A stretch of DNA of 64,000 nt from Triglochin maritima (GCA_963682175.1 OY821775.1:14356501-14420500); one strand, 5' to 3'; shown: positions 23,936 through 35,456, counted from the first letter of the stretch. The notes: generated by a model from the sequence alone, not told the origin. Translations and numbers: made by a program.

Positions 23936-24900
23936 ATGCCTCCGAGATGTGTGAGGAAAGTCGCGAATGAGCGCGTTGCCAGTGATGCCACTGAGGGCGC
24001 TACCTGGGATAGGTTGAGCGAGTTCCTTGAGCGTCAGGCAGCGAGGGCAGAGCAGACAGGGACAGGTGCGGAGCATGATCGCTTCATGAGGCAGCACCCG
24101 CCTAGTTTCGACGGCAGGAGTGACCCTGAGGCTGTAGAGGACTGGGTCTTTAAGATCCAGAGGATTTTCCAGGCGATCGGCTGTGTACCGGAGCGGATGG
24201 TGAGCTTGGCCACCTATGTGCTGGATGGAGAGGCAGCAAACTGGTGGAGGACCACATCTGCTGTGGTGTTCGCTGACCGAGTTGACATAGCTGGGAGGAA
24301 TTCCTTGTGTAGTTCAACCAACAGTTCTTTCCGCAGCACGTCAGAGACAGGAAGAAGGAGGAGTTCTTGGCCCTCGAGCAGAAGGAGATGTCATTGGCTA
24401 GTTACATCAACAGGTTTAACGCCCTTGGGCGTTATTGTTCTGAGACTCACGTGACGTCGGAGCAACGTGCACAGAAGTTCATCAAAGGGATGAGGAAGCA
24501 TCTCAGATCGCGGGTGATTACTAGCATGCCACAGACCCTGGCGGATGCGGTGAAGTATGCGACTATCATCGATCAGGACTACCAGGAGAATTACCAGGAG
24601 GCGTAGAAGCCGCCAGTGAGCACGGGAGGACGTGCAGTTGGACGTTCCACTGGGAACCCAGGCAAGAGGCCTCGGGTTGATGGAGGAGGATCACGCCAGT
24701 CTGGTGCGTGTGGTACGTGTGGGAGATCTCATCCGGATCAGGAGTGCCCCCGACGTACAAGTGCGTGCTTGGGATGCGGTAAGATGGGCCATTTCATCCG
24801 AGATTGCCCTAGCAGGCAGGGCGAGATGAGCAGGAGGCCAGGACCACCGGTCTCAGGGAGGAGCGGAGGCAACAGGTCCATTGTTCCGCAGAGCCAGACC
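23936..24900 (+). pseudogene. gag of the Tekay-type element, frameshifted
   Basis: Starts MPPRCVRKVANE at the ATG 23936. The capsid part shows PPSFDGRSDPEAVEDWVFKI and LDGEAANWW. A one-base deletion near 24292 (GACATAGCT|GGGAGG) shifts the frame. In the new frame FLV*FNQQFFPQHVRDRKK has a TAG at 24310, and a second TAG at 24604 follows YQENYQEA. The C-terminal part carries two zinc knuckles: [13 protein letters not shown], slightly short, and a canonical [14 protein letters not shown] (near 24766). The gag runs into pol without a stop. Capsid protein for virus-like particles; inactive in this copy. Confidence 0.92.
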
Positions 24901-27900
24901 AGGAGAGCAGGGCGAGTCTTCACCGTCCGGGCTGAGGAGGCGAAGGACTCCAACACTGTTGTGGAAGGTACCCTTATCATTTCAGGTTTGGTTGCTCGTG
25001 TTTTATTTGATTGCGGCGCCACACACTCCTTCATTTCAGAGAAGTTTGTTGGCGAGTTGGATCAGACCCCTGAGCTACTGACTGATTTGTTGGAAGTCAG
25101 TACGCCCATGGGTGAGGTGGGCACTGTGGGGAGCTTCCTCCCCGGCACCACAGTTGTTTCGGGAGACCATGATTTTCCGACAGATCTGGTCTTGCTACCG
25201 ATGGAGGACTTCGACATCATACTGGGGATGGACTGGCTATCACAGTTCGATGTGCGAGTCTTTTGCCGAGAGAAGAAGATCCTTATTCCGAGGAAGGATG
25301 TGCCTGATGTGTTGATCAGAGGGACGAGGAGTAGAGGTGGTCGTCTGATTGTGTCTGCGGTTAAGGCACAGAGGTTGTTGCGTCAGGGTTGCAGAGCGTT
25401 TGTGGCGACCTTAGTTGTTCCTGATCCTGAGACGATGAGGCTGGAGGATATAGAGGTTGTACGAGAGTTCCCTGAGGTGTTTCCTGCAGAGATTCCTCGT
25501 TCACTGCCGCACCGAGAGATCGAGTTCGGCATTGAGTTGGTTGCTGGCGTGACACCCCAATCGAAGGCTCCATATCGGATGGCGCCTGCTGAGTTGACAG
25601 AGCTGAAGAAGCAGTTGGAGGAGTTGATGGATTCCGGGTTTATCCGACCGTGTGTCTCGCCATGGGGAGCGCATGTGTTGTTCGTAAAGAAGAAGGATGG
25701 GTCGTTGCGGATGTGCATCGACTACAGGATGTTTAATAAGGTTACCGTCAGGAACCGGTACCCTTTGCCCAGGATTGATGATCTGTTTGATCAGTTGCAG
25801 ACGGCGAGAGTGTTCTCGAAGATTGATCTGCGTTTGGGTTATCACCAGTTGCGGATCAGAGAGGCCGATGTTCAGAAGACAGCCTTCAGGACACAGTACG
25901 GGCACTACGAGTTCTTGGTGATGCCGTTTGGACTGACGAATGCACCTACAGCATTCATGGACCTGATGAATAGGACCTTTCAGCCTTACCTCGACAGTTT
26001 TGTTGTCGTGTTTGTGGATGACATCTTGGTGTACTCGCCTGACAGGGAGCAGCATCGGGAGCACCTGAGGATTGTGCTTGGCATCTTGAGAGATCAGGAG
26101 TTGTATGCCAAGTACACGAAGTGCGAGTTTTGGTTGGATCAGGTGGCATTTCTGGGGCATATTGTGTCAGTAGATGGGATTTCAGTGGATCTGGCGAAGG
26201 TTGAGGTTGTGACTCAGTGGAGGGCCCCGACGAGCGTGACTGAGATCAGGAGCTTCGTGGGACTTGCTGGGTATTACAAACGGTTTATTCAGGACTTTTC
26301 CAGACTTGCTTCGCCGTTGACAGCGTTGACGCAGAAGGGCGTCAAGTTCGTTTGGTCCCAGAAGTGCGAGGACAGTTTCCAAGAGTTGAAGAGGCGACTG
26401 ACGACAGCGCCGATCCTGACGCTACCGAGTGGCAGTGGAGGCTATGTGATTTACAGCAATGCGTCAGAGGTTGGCTTGGGTTGTGTTCTGATGCAGCACG
26501 GGAAGGTAATGGCGTACGCTTCGAGGCAGCTGAAGGTATACGAGAAGAACTACCCTACTCATGATCTGGAGTTAGCAGTGGTGGTTCACGCGTTAAACAC
26601 CTGGCGACATTATCTTTATGGCGAGCAGTTCGAGGTCTTCACGGATCATCAGGGTCTGAAGTATCTATTCTCGCAGAAGGAGCTGAATATGAGGCAGCGC
26701 AGATGGCTTGAGTTCATTAAGGACTACGACTTCACCATCTCCTATCATCCGGGGAAGGTGAATTCGGTTGCGGATGCACTGAGCAGGAAGGTTGAGGTGT
26801 CAGTTGCTAGTTTGTGCATTCAGTAGTGGAGGCTACTCGAGACGTTGTCAGAGTAGAGGTCGTTCACAGAGGGCTCTGAGGGAGCAGTGATTGCTGGGCT
26901 TCGGGTGGAGCCGCAGACCGTCTCACGTGTTGTGCAGGCTCAGCATGGCGATGAGGAGTTAGCTGGTCTGTTACAATTGGCTGCCAAAGATGGATCAGAT
27001 TTCAGTGTGGGGGTTGATGGTGGTCTGAGGTTCAGGAGTCGGGTCTGGGTGCCGACGGTTGATGGGCTGAGAGATGACATCATGGAGGAGGCACACCGAT
27101 CGAGATATACCATCCACCCTGGGAGTACGAAGATGTATAAGGACCTGCAGCGGAACTTCTGGTGGAAGAGCATGAAGTCAGATATTGCAGAGTTTGTGGG
27201 TTGATGTTTAGTCTGTCAGCAGGTGAAGATTGAGCATCAGCGACCAGCGGGACCGATGCAATGTATTGAGCTTCCTGAGTGGAAGTGGGAGCACGTGACG
27301 ATGAATTTTGTCATGGGGTTGCCGAAGACGAGGAGATTCCACGACGCGATTTGGGTGGTAGTCGATCGATTGACGAAGTCGGCGCACTTCTTAGCGATCA
27401 GGACCACGTTGCCTCTGGAGGGTCTAGCTAAGTTGTACGTGGAGGAGATAGTCTGGCTGCACGGAGTACCAGTGAGCATCATCTCTGAATGAGATGCTGA
27501 TTTACGTCCAGGTTTTGGGGGAGTCTGCAGCAGGCTTTGGGGACTGAGGTTCAGTACAGTGTTTCACCCGCAGACAGATGGTCAGTCAGAGAGGACGATC
27601 CAGACCCTAGAGGATATGCTGAGAGCATGCACACTGGATTGGTCAGGACATTGGGATGAGCACCTGCCGTTGATAGAGTTTGCCTACAACAACAGTTATC
27701 ATTCAAGTATTGGGATGACACCGTACGAGGCACTGTACGGGAGGCCTTGTAGATCACCGGTATGCTGGAGTGATGTGGGCGAGAGGCAGTTAGTGGGGCC
27801 AGAGCTCGTGTAGATGTATGCAGAGAAGGTGGATGTGATCAGGAGGAGATTGGGCACAACACAGAGCAGGCAGAAGAGTTATGCCGACAGACGCAGACGG

Positions 27901-28344
27901 GCGTTGAGCTTTGAGGTTGGTGACCATGTGTTTCTGAAGATCTCCCCAGCTCGGGGAGTGATGAGGTTTGGGAAGAAGGGGAAGCTCAGTCCGAGGTATG
28001 TCAGACCGTTTGAGATGCTGGACCGAGTTGGAGAGGTTGCCTACAGGATTGCATTGCCACCGCAGTTTTCGGGTCTTCACAACGTCTTCCATATATCAAT
28101 GCTGAGGAAGTACGTTGCAGATCCAGCTCACGTAATTGAGATTGCAGTGCAAGAGATCCAGCAGGACTTGTCGCTCGAGGAGAGACCAGTCGAGATTGTT
28201 GATCGCAAGGATCACCAGCTCAGGAGGAGGACCATTCCGATGGTGAAGATCACGTGACAGCATCACAGTGAGCGCGAGGTCACTTGGGAGATCGAGGAGG
28301 AAGTCAGAAGGCAGTATCCAGAGGTTTTTGGTGAGTTATTTTGA
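24901..28344 (+). pseudogene. pol of the Tekay-type element with six in-frame stops and mutated catalytic sites
   Basis: One frame throughout. Protease [11 protein letters not shown] near 25000 has Cys where DSGA is usual. [22 protein letters not shown], then FVDDILVYS (near 26011) with the catalytic pair intact. RNase [15 protein letters not shown] has Asn (26458-26460) in place of the first catalytic Asp. Integrase: a WEHVTMNFVMGLP block has Asn (27304-27306) for the first catalytic Asp, and the second Asp motif reads SE*DADLR with a TGA at 27490. In-frame stops: TAG 26824, TAG near 26854, TGA 27202, TGA 27490, TAG 27811, TGA 28255. The C terminus EREVTWEIEEEVRRQYPEVF (28269-28328) is the chromodomain-like tail thought to guide insertion into heterochromatin. 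Final stop TGA 28342-28344. Confidence 0.94.
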
Positions 28345-28359
28345 TTTCAGGACGAAATC

Positions 28360-28377
28360 CTTTTAAGTTGGGTGGAT
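28360..28377 (+). other. Polypurine-tract region of the Tekay-type element
   Basis: AAGTTGGGTGGAT directly precedes the 3' LTR, the normal place for the plus-strand primer. It is purine-rich but not pure. Confidence 0.6.
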
Positions 28378-30465
28378 TGTTAGATCCATAACCCATGCTT
28401 AGGCTAATCCCAGGTTTAGTGGGGGGATTAACATGGGGAAGGTGGACGTGCACAGTGGGTGCATGGGGAAGAGAAGGTGTAGGGTGATGGTGTAGGGGAG
28501 GTGAGGTGATGGTTTTTTTGGGTTTTGGTTTAAAATCTAAAATCTCTCTCTCTCCCTCACACTTGCACTCTCTCATTCTCTTCCATTCTGGCGCAGCTGA
28601 GGAGGAGGCTCCGGTGTGAAGCATCTGGAGGTGATCGTGCGAGGAGGTGGGCGCGTGAGGAGGATCATCGAAGGCAACGGAGGCGCGAGCGAGGCTCCGG
28701 CGGATTCATTGCGTTTGAGAGGTATGCCGGCTTCATAGTGTGTTTTGGTTGTTCACCCTCGTGTGAGGGTTGTGTTGGTCGGTCGGGGGAGGTCGGAGAC
28801 CTCCCCGACAACGAGAACGGCGTAAATCCTCGGCTGGCGCGAGGTTGAAGACGACCAACAGTCGACCGGGTTCTTTCGGGCGGTCGACCGATGTAGTGTT
28901 TTTACCCGACTTCAACCTTCACTGGTCGAACGATGCCTTGTGGCGGTCGACCGGTAGTGCGTTTCGCTGGTGAGTTGGGATTGCTTGTCGGTTTTCGGTC
29001 GACCGTCCCTTGTTTTGGGGTCGACCGGAACTTAAGTGTACTTGATGATTTTGCATGTTGTTCGACCGTTTCGATATATCGTTCGACCGTTATATGACGT
29101 AGACTATTAGGATGACCCTGGTAATTTTTGGTCGACTGGGACCCCTGAGTCGGTCGACCGAATAGTCTTTGGTGATTTTGACCAACTCTGGATTTTGACC
29201 TCGTATTCGGTCGACCGGTTTTAGACTTTTGTTCGACCGTTCAGACTTAAGTGACGCGCAGAATAGTTCGACCGTTGTAGACTTTCAGTCGACCGAACCT
29301 ATAGGGGACGATCGACTGGTTAGGCTTTTTCGGTCGACCGTTTGTGTGCAGAACTGAATTCCTGGTCTTGTGGTTGTGTCAACTCTATCCACGGAAACTC
29401 GTGTCCTCGGTGAGAGCGTGAGCCGGGAGGTAACGGTGGGTACCTGCTCGTACCGCCCAGGGACCACCGTGTGGAAGAGTGTGGACACTTGGGTCGTGCC
29501 ACATCCGTATTGGACGTGGTGTGAAGTGTTGTTGTCTTACTCGTGGATCCCAATGCGTGTGACGCATGGCTCGTGGAGCATGATGACCCTGCAGACTACG
29601 ATCTGGACCCGTCCGATGTTGTGCCGGACGTATGTTGTACCGCTGATGTTGTGTCAGCGATGCCGCCGAGGTTTTGCCGGCGATGATGGTGCCGACGATG
29701 TTCCGGCTTGTGGTTGTGCTGTCTGATGTTGTGCCGGACGTATGTTGTACCGTCGATGTTGTGTCGGCGCTGCCGCGACGATCCCCAATTGGGCACCTAT
29801 CCTGGGATGTTGACCGACCGGGCTACGACTCCGTCGAAGGTGGTGTAGACCACGAAGTTCCTTGCGTGGAAGTGCGGACTTTCCTCACCGATCCCTTAGG
29901 CTCGTGTAGTCGCGTGTGGGGGGACGCGTCGCGTACTGTCCGTAAGACCGTATGTGCCTACGGTAGGTTTCCGAGGGAGACTCGTTGTTGTTGCTTGACT
30001 GATGTCCTTGTGGACCTTGTTGAGAGTCGTTGTTGTTGGACTGAGGTCCCGTTTACCCTATTGAGGACTTGATGCATTGCAGATGAGATATGACATGCTA
30101 CTGGTATGATAGGTTCATTTACCGTACTATTGCATATAGGTGAGCTTGGCATACGGGGTTTCCTAATGGGAAACTCAGGCATCGTTGTTTGATTCATGTT
30201 TCAGGACCGCAGTATGTTCTGTCGGGTGGTGACAGCGGGCACACACATTTTGGGGTCAGGATCCTCATCGGACTCTTCGAGGTCGTCGTGATTACCTTAC
30301 CTGTCTTTTCATTGTATTCTTGTAATCACGTCTTTTAACAAATTCTGTTGTATTATTGGTGCACCGACTGTTGATTTATATGAGTAACATTCCCGTTGAT
30401 GATTTTATCTGAGCAATCTCTTGATTGTTTAAATTTTTAAATTTCCGCTGTTTCGGGATGTTACA
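28378..30465 (+). repeat. 3' LTR of the Tekay-type element (2088 bp)
   Basis: TGTTAGATCCATAACCC to CGGGATGTTACA. Between 28858 and 29340 it holds about 15 copies of GGTCGACC or close variants at 20-60 bp spacing. Between 29610 and 29775 a second repeat family (GATGTTGTGCCGGACGTATG and TGATGTTGTGTC(A/G)GCG) is duplicated about 110 bp apart. The 5' LTR has different copy numbers of both. Followed directly by the TSD CATAT. Confidence 0.95.
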
Positions 30466-30470
30466 CATAT

Positions 30471-30924
30471 AATGTCCCTTCCTCCCATCTATTAAACCCC
30501 ACGTATAATTCTAAGGTTTTCTGGGGAAAAATATTCACAATTAGTTTTCTGTATCACAATGATGATTTTCTGAGAACGCACTGTATCTCTTATTACTTTT
30601 CTTTTAGAAAAAGATCAAATACCTCTTATATTCCAAGTTATTATCTTCATTAACAGGATTATAGACTCAAAACTCTTAAACGAACATCAGCAACCCAAGC
30701 TCTTTGCTTGGATGCTCGCGGTTTCAACTCATAGTATTTTATCCCGAATTGAGTCCAAGTTGGACTCCGATAATTTATAAATCTTATTTTATCAAATGCA
30801 TATTTGGCTTCTAGGTGGGAGAAGAAACACACTCCTAGTAACATAGCAAAACTGCAAAAAATGACTACATCATTCCAAAGTAAAGAAACAATTATATTTT
30901 TATACGCAATGTCCATTCAGCACT
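30471..30924. other. Non-coding interval
   Basis: AT-rich sequence between two element insertions. No gene, RNA or repeat recognised. Confidence 0.5.
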
Positions 30925-30932
30925 GATACACC

Positions 30933-31118
30933 TATGGTTGTGCATGGACCAGTCCGGGTCCGGTCCGGACCTGTTGGAACCATTCTGGGTTTCGGTCCGG
31001 AGGTTTTGAAAATTTCGGGTTCGGTCCGGTCCGGTCCTCGGTCCACGAGAATCTAGTCTGGTCCGGTCTTCGGTCCGGTCTGGTCTTCGGTCCGGTCCGG
31101 ATCGGATACTCACCCCTA
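30933..31118. mobile_element. hAT-type MITE with GGTCCGG subterminal repeats
   Basis: Flanked by a perfect 8 bp duplication GATACACC (30925-30932 and 31119-31126). The ends TATGGTTG and CACCCCTA (reverse TAGGGGTG) are imperfect inverted repeats. The 186 bp interior is filled with GGTCCGG and GGTCTGG repeats, which matches the hAT habit of clustering transposase binding sites near the ends. No coding capacity. Confidence 0.93.
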
Positions 31119-31126
31119 GATACACC

Positions 31127-32333
31127 ACCAAAATTGATGTAGTTTAGGGCGAAGAGTTGAAGGAAAATGAGGATGTAGGTGGTTTTCGGAGGTCGATCGA
31201 GGTGGCCCAACAAGAACCAGGGAAATAGGGTTACTCGTTTGTTTGTTGATAGGATTTTCCGAGGGAGTCCTAATCATTGAATAAATTAAGGTGACAACAA
31301 CAAAGTCTTCGTCTAAATAGTATTAATATATCAGGACCATATACTTAAGAATTTACATTGAAATTCTATAAAATACGATAACACTCTATACAAATAATGA
31401 AGCTCTAACAGGAAAGTATGAATGAGCTAGCTACCACTTTCCTTAGAGAATAATTTTTCCATTGAATTGAAAAGGGTACTAGACAAAATATTGGATTCAA
31501 ATGGTTGTATCGAGTAATGACCTCGGAGTTGTTCCATAGACATAGAGTTCATGCTCAGATTGTTGTAATTGATGTAGAGTTTTCTAACGGGCCCTGACTC
31601 CTGATAAGTGGAGTCTTTAACGGTACATATCGAGGACCCTTCCTTTGAGAGTTCTGGTACATGCGACATCTTAAGAAGCTCTTTGTTTGATCTAGATCGA
31701 GGCCGAGAAGACAGATTCCTTCGTGGTCGAGTTTGCATCCTCATCAAGGTTCCCCCAGATGGTTCAACCCATTATCCACTAATGCAGATTGTTGTATGAA
31801 TTGAAACCAATGGTTCTAAGTTGATGATTTTGTAGCCCTCCAGGGCTTCTAACTACCACCACTACAGCTTGGTAGGTAATGAGGAATAGTTTCAAGGTTA
31901 AAGTGCAGGTATTCTATAACGTCAGACCAACATTCCTCTATGGTATTTTCTACACGAACCACACTCACTAATAGTCCACTGACCTGTGTCGACACGAAAA
32001 GGCTGCAGGAGAGTTGTTGAAGATTTTAAGGATCTGAGTACTTGGTTTGATACCAACAAGTTCTTCGTAGCCGAGTTGTTGGGGGTTTCCTTCTCTTCTT
32101 ATTGTTGGGTTTTCGGTTTGGGAGGGTTGCAAGCAATGTGAGGCTCTGTGACCTTTTTTTCAAACATTTCCAGCAAACTCAATGATTTTTGCATTTAGCC
32201 TTCAAATGTCCTTGTAATATCCATTTTTGATGTCATACCTTCATACCAGTCAGAGCCATTGCTTCTCCTGTGAGTGACTAGTATCCAAGGGTTAGAGTTA
32301 GTAATAGTTATTTAAATGGGTATTTTTGTAGGC
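31127..32333. other. Unassigned interval with one hypothetical ORF
   Basis: No recognised gene. On the - strand 31427-31747 is open for 106 codons (see separate entry). 32010-32230 on the - strand gives short peptides that I cannot assign. The end, from about 32300, is an AT-rich stretch leading to a TTTTTGTAG splice-acceptor-like site at the start of the Harbinger exon. Confidence 0.4.
31427..31747 (-). CDS. Hypothetical ORF, 106 aa, function unknown
   Basis: Not recognised. The product is basic near the N terminus (MQTRPRRNLSSRPRSRSNKE) and Ser-rich after that, with no transmembrane segment or known motif. It is longer than chance in this base composition would often give, and no transposon motif surrounds it. 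It could be an exon of a lost host gene or a chance frame. The only support is the open frame. Confidence 0.25.
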   Translation of the reverse strand: MMRMQTRPRRNLSSRPRSRSNKELLKMSHVPELSKEGSSICTVKDSTYQESGPVRKLYINYNNLSMNSMSMEQLRGHYSIQPFESNILSSTLFNSMEKLFSKESGS

Positions 32334-32724
32334 AAATATTATTTGGTCGACTCTGACTATCCCAACTATTAAAGGGTTCCTGATGTCTTACCGAAGCACA
32401 CATTACCATCTTCCGGAATTCCAGTCGAGTCAACTCCAAGGGAAGGAGGAGTTGTTTAACATTATACACTCGTCCTTAAGGAGTGTCATCGAGAGGGTGT
32501 TTGGGGTATTGAAAAAGAGACAACGTATGTTGAATGTGATGGGGCCCTACTCTCTCGAGGACTAAGCGAAGTTTGTAGCGGTAGCAATGACATTGCATAA
32601 CTTCATCATTGAGCACAACAACGACGAGCTAACTGTGGAGTTCGATAACGACGACACAATGGTCATCAATACCAATAACAGTGGACGTCAATCTGTAGGG
32701 GGGACGATAGCGATATGGTTGTAG
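32334..32724 (+). pseudogene. PIF/Harbinger transposase, C-terminal part, with nonsense changes
   Basis: After a TTTTTGTAG acceptor the frame reads GKYYLVDSDYPNY*GFLMSY, the DDE_Tnp_4 segment YYLVDSGYPN with the second catalytic Asp. It continues through LFNIIHSSLRSVIERVFGVL (catalytic Glu in IER) and AMTLHNFI. Two stops interrupt it: TAA near 32368 and TAA near 32563 (Gln-type codon). The N-terminal half is absent upstream. It lies upstream of a Myb/SANT-like partner on the same strand, the usual two-gene content of PIF/Harbinger elements. Confidence 0.88.
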
Positions 32725-33037
32725 TCCGCAACCGCATTCAAGATGCGATTGCAGTTAGTAGAGGGTTGTAATGTTTGGTTGATTTTGTTCCCTAGCTACC
32801 ATTATTTTTCACTTGGTCCTTAACGACTGAAGTCAGTCATGTGTCGAAACTATTTCAATTTAATGTCAATTGTTGCACTTTCTTATCAAAGTTGTGGAAT
32901 TATAGTCCTTGAACATGGGATTTGTAACTAATGCGTGTATATATATATATATAATAGATGTTATTGTTTGTGTTCTCCTAAATTTGTTGCCATTATTGAC
33001 TTTTTGATTGTGTTTGAAATTGAATGTGGTTTTAGCA

Positions 33038-33510
33038 ATGGGAACCCCTACGTCACTCGCGGATGAAGAATCTTGGATAGTAGAGCTACAACTCTACCAC
33101 CATCCATCATCAACGTCAAATTCGGAGGGTACGAACGCTGGTACGCATTCCGTCCAGCAATGCCACAGTATATTGGGTTCGTTGAATCATAATTCTTCTG
33201 AGCCTCCAACTACAATTGTTCAATACAATGGGGGTCCTATCTACGATGGAAAAAAACTAAGAAGAAAGTGAGTACACCGTGAATGCAACAAGGTGGACAA
33301 TGTCGTAACAAGTACCGGTAAGAAAATTTAGAACAAAATTTCTTTAGACCAACTGGCATGCAGTACACACGTGTGCAACACAAGAACCATTGTGACAAAA
33401 CAAAAAGGCCAATTGCAATTGGCAATGGTTGTAGAAGCAAACAAGTATTGAATGGGATGACGAAAGGAAGATGTTCATTGCAGATAATGATTGGTGGGCA
33501 GCGACCTCTC
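33038..33510 (+). pseudogene. Harbinger-associated Myb/SANT-like protein, 5' part
   Basis: Begins around MGTPTSLADEESWIVELQL. Later, in other frames, comes a decayed Myb/SANT region ending SIEWDDERKMFIADNDWWAA at about 33448-33507, the typical trp-rich end of the domain (DDEWW). The exon ends ACCTCTCAG|GTAGTACG, a good splice donor. PIF/Harbinger elements need such a Myb-like partner for DNA binding and nuclear import of the transposase. Frames are broken in the middle. Confidence 0.65.
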
Positions 33511-33534
33511 AGGTAGTACGATGATTAGTAGCAT

Positions 33535-34935
33535 ATATTGCATCATATTCATGCTATATATCATTAATTTTACCCTAATTTTGTGTTACTCGAGTGTTTG
33601 TTGTGTATTTTCAGGTATTAAGTAATAAAGACTAGAACGGAAGAGAAATAACTGAAATATAAGAAGATAAGACTTAAATGAAGCAAACTGGACATGTTTG
33701 TCATACACAAGGATTCATCTGCAAGAGGGAAGGACTTGGATGTAAGCTGGAAGAACCAAATAGCAAATCAAGAAACTCTACACCATCATGATGAGTATTT
33801 TGACAATTAGATTTGAGCCCAGACTCCAATAACCGATCTGAGTGCACACTACGTGAAGAATTGAAGAACTAAAGAAGATATTTGAAATCAGTTCACATCA
33901 GACAAAAAGTGATTACCAATTGGCGGCCCTAGACCTCCAATTGGCAGTCCATCTTGATCAGATACCGATCCGATTTCGCATGGTTGTGGGTTATGTAGTT
34001 TATGTTCATTTTAGATAATTTTCATTAGTCCCACACTGGGGGATTGTCCCCAGTTGCATTTTTCATGTCTATAAATAGAACTTATCTTCTTCATTTGTAA
34101 TCTACCCATTGTTGCATGGTCATTCTCTCTACTTGGAGTAAGTCTTGGAGCAAAACTCAAGTGAAGAAGAATGCTACTTTTAATGTGGGTCATCAATAAA
34201 ATAATTCTTCCTCTTTTATTTTAATGTTGTCTCTTTTAATGCTTGCATGTTTAACTTAATTTTGTATCTTAATCTTAGTATAATTAGTTAGAATGTCCTT
34301 CTTTCTTAATATAGTTGTTAGCTTAATTGCAGTGAGTAGTTTCATCCCCTTTGGGGGTGGAGATGATGTTTATACAAGTATGGAGAATGTGAATGAATGT
34401 TTTCTTATGCAATATGTGATGAATATGAATGTATGCTTGTTTGTTTAGTTAGAATACTTAACTTGGTTGGTTTTGCCACAACTTTTAGATACTTCTCATA
34501 GTTGTTTATGTTCTTGATAATGCTCATGTTAATCAACTAGGTTTGTGATTAGATTGAAAGGTTTTGCCACAACCACTAGCACTTCCTATGCATGAAAGCA
34601 CGATCTATACTTATGCCGTATTGAATGCATTCTTCACCACCTTATTACATGTGTAGACACTCCATCCTTTGGGGGTTTCCTTACTGAATTTCATCTTGCT
34701 TGGTTAGTTGCTTAGTTTAGTTTCAGTTACTCTCGTGCTTTCATCTTTCTTGTTGGTTAATTGCTTGTTAGTGCAACCTAGTTTAGTGTAATCATACTTC
34801 TTCTCCCTTTTATTTTCCACTTGATTTCTAAACAACCAGAGTTGACACACCTCCCTATGGACTCGATCCGTACTTGCCACCGCTCCATTGCATTCGTACA
34901 CTTGCGGTTTAAGCTTAATAAAAAACATACGACAT
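33535..34935 (+). repeat. Diverged Athila-family solo LTR in the intron of the Myb/SANT gene
   Basis: Shares the landmarks of the other Athila-family LTRs in order: GCATCATATTCATGC at the start, two tandem palindrome variants (ACCAATTGGCGG near 33915; CTCCAATTGGCAG near 33935), TTAGTCCCACACTGGGGGATTGTCCCC, the TATA box CTATAAATAGAAC near 34071, GAGTAGTTTCATCCCCTTTGG, and CACACCTCCCTATGGACTCGATCCG with ACACTTGCGGTTTAA at the end. More diverged than the copy at 1885. Ends and target duplication could not be fixed to the base. Confidence 0.82.
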
Positions 34936-34974
34936 ACCTTGATATAAGTTTTTTATGTTACTATATTGCAGATG

Positions 34975-35370
34975 TTAAGTCATCCAAATTTTGGGTCATC
35001 TTAATTGTAGAAAAGGGACAACGTGGAGAGGCTTAAGAGCCAAGGATTTAAGTTCGAGGAAGAACTATGTGTCATATTTGGTGACCACATCAGTTACGGT
35101 GATACAAACTTCATTCCCGGACAACCAGGATTGAGACAGAAACTAACAACAGTGAAGTCCACCTCGTCCCACATCAGTGACATTGATGGCCATGAATCAA
35201 AAAACATAGGCCAGACAGACGGGGGGAACAATATCGACTCAGTTGTCCAGCAAGGAAGTAAATGTGGGAGTGTCAAGCCAAAGAAAGCAAGACTGACCCG
35301 TGCAGCTAGTGCAATCACAAACTCTTATGCTTGTCGCATGCATAATGATGTGTTACTGCATTTTCTGTGT
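34975..35370 (+). pseudogene. Harbinger-associated Myb/SANT-like protein, 3' part
   Basis: Starts after the acceptor TATATTGCAG near 34972. The frame then reads MLSHPNFGSS with stops soon after, followed by NVERLKSQGFKFEEELCVIFGD, which resembles the second domain of plant Myb/SANT-like proteins (LPFYDELCLIYG type). The C-terminal part is hydrophilic and ends near LTRAASAITNSYACR. Joining this with the 33038-33510 exon removes the solo LTR as an intron. Confidence 0.65.
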
Positions 35371-35456
35371 TAGTGTTGGTGGTTTGGATTTACTTTGATT
35401 TCTGTTTCTATACTCACTGCAAGGACCATTTCTGATTCTATTTGTGAGAAGATGAT

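Larger units (their letters stand above)
22166..30465 (+). mobile_element. Full-length Ty3/Gypsy element, Tekay-type chromovirus
   Basis: Flanked by a perfect 5 bp duplication CATAT (22161-22165 and 30466-30470). LTRs begin TGTTAGATCC and end GGATGTTACA. A primer binding site for initiator Met tRNA follows the 5' LTR. Internal order is gag, protease, RT, RNase H, integrase, then a C-terminal chromodomain-like segment, which together with the Met PBS indicates the Tekay/Del chromovirus lineage. At least eight stops and a frameshift make it non-autonomous. The two LTRs differ in length by 444 bp. Confidence 0.96.

Noticed and set aside
25501..26160. 219-codon frame opposite the Tekay RT
   Set aside because: Antisense shadow of a conserved RT frame with strong codon composition; no domain.
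28858..29340. CRISPR-like regularly spaced repeats
   Set aside because: The repeated word is only 8-10 bp, is palindromic, has variable spacing and lies in a plant LTR. There are no spacers of uniform length and no cas genes.
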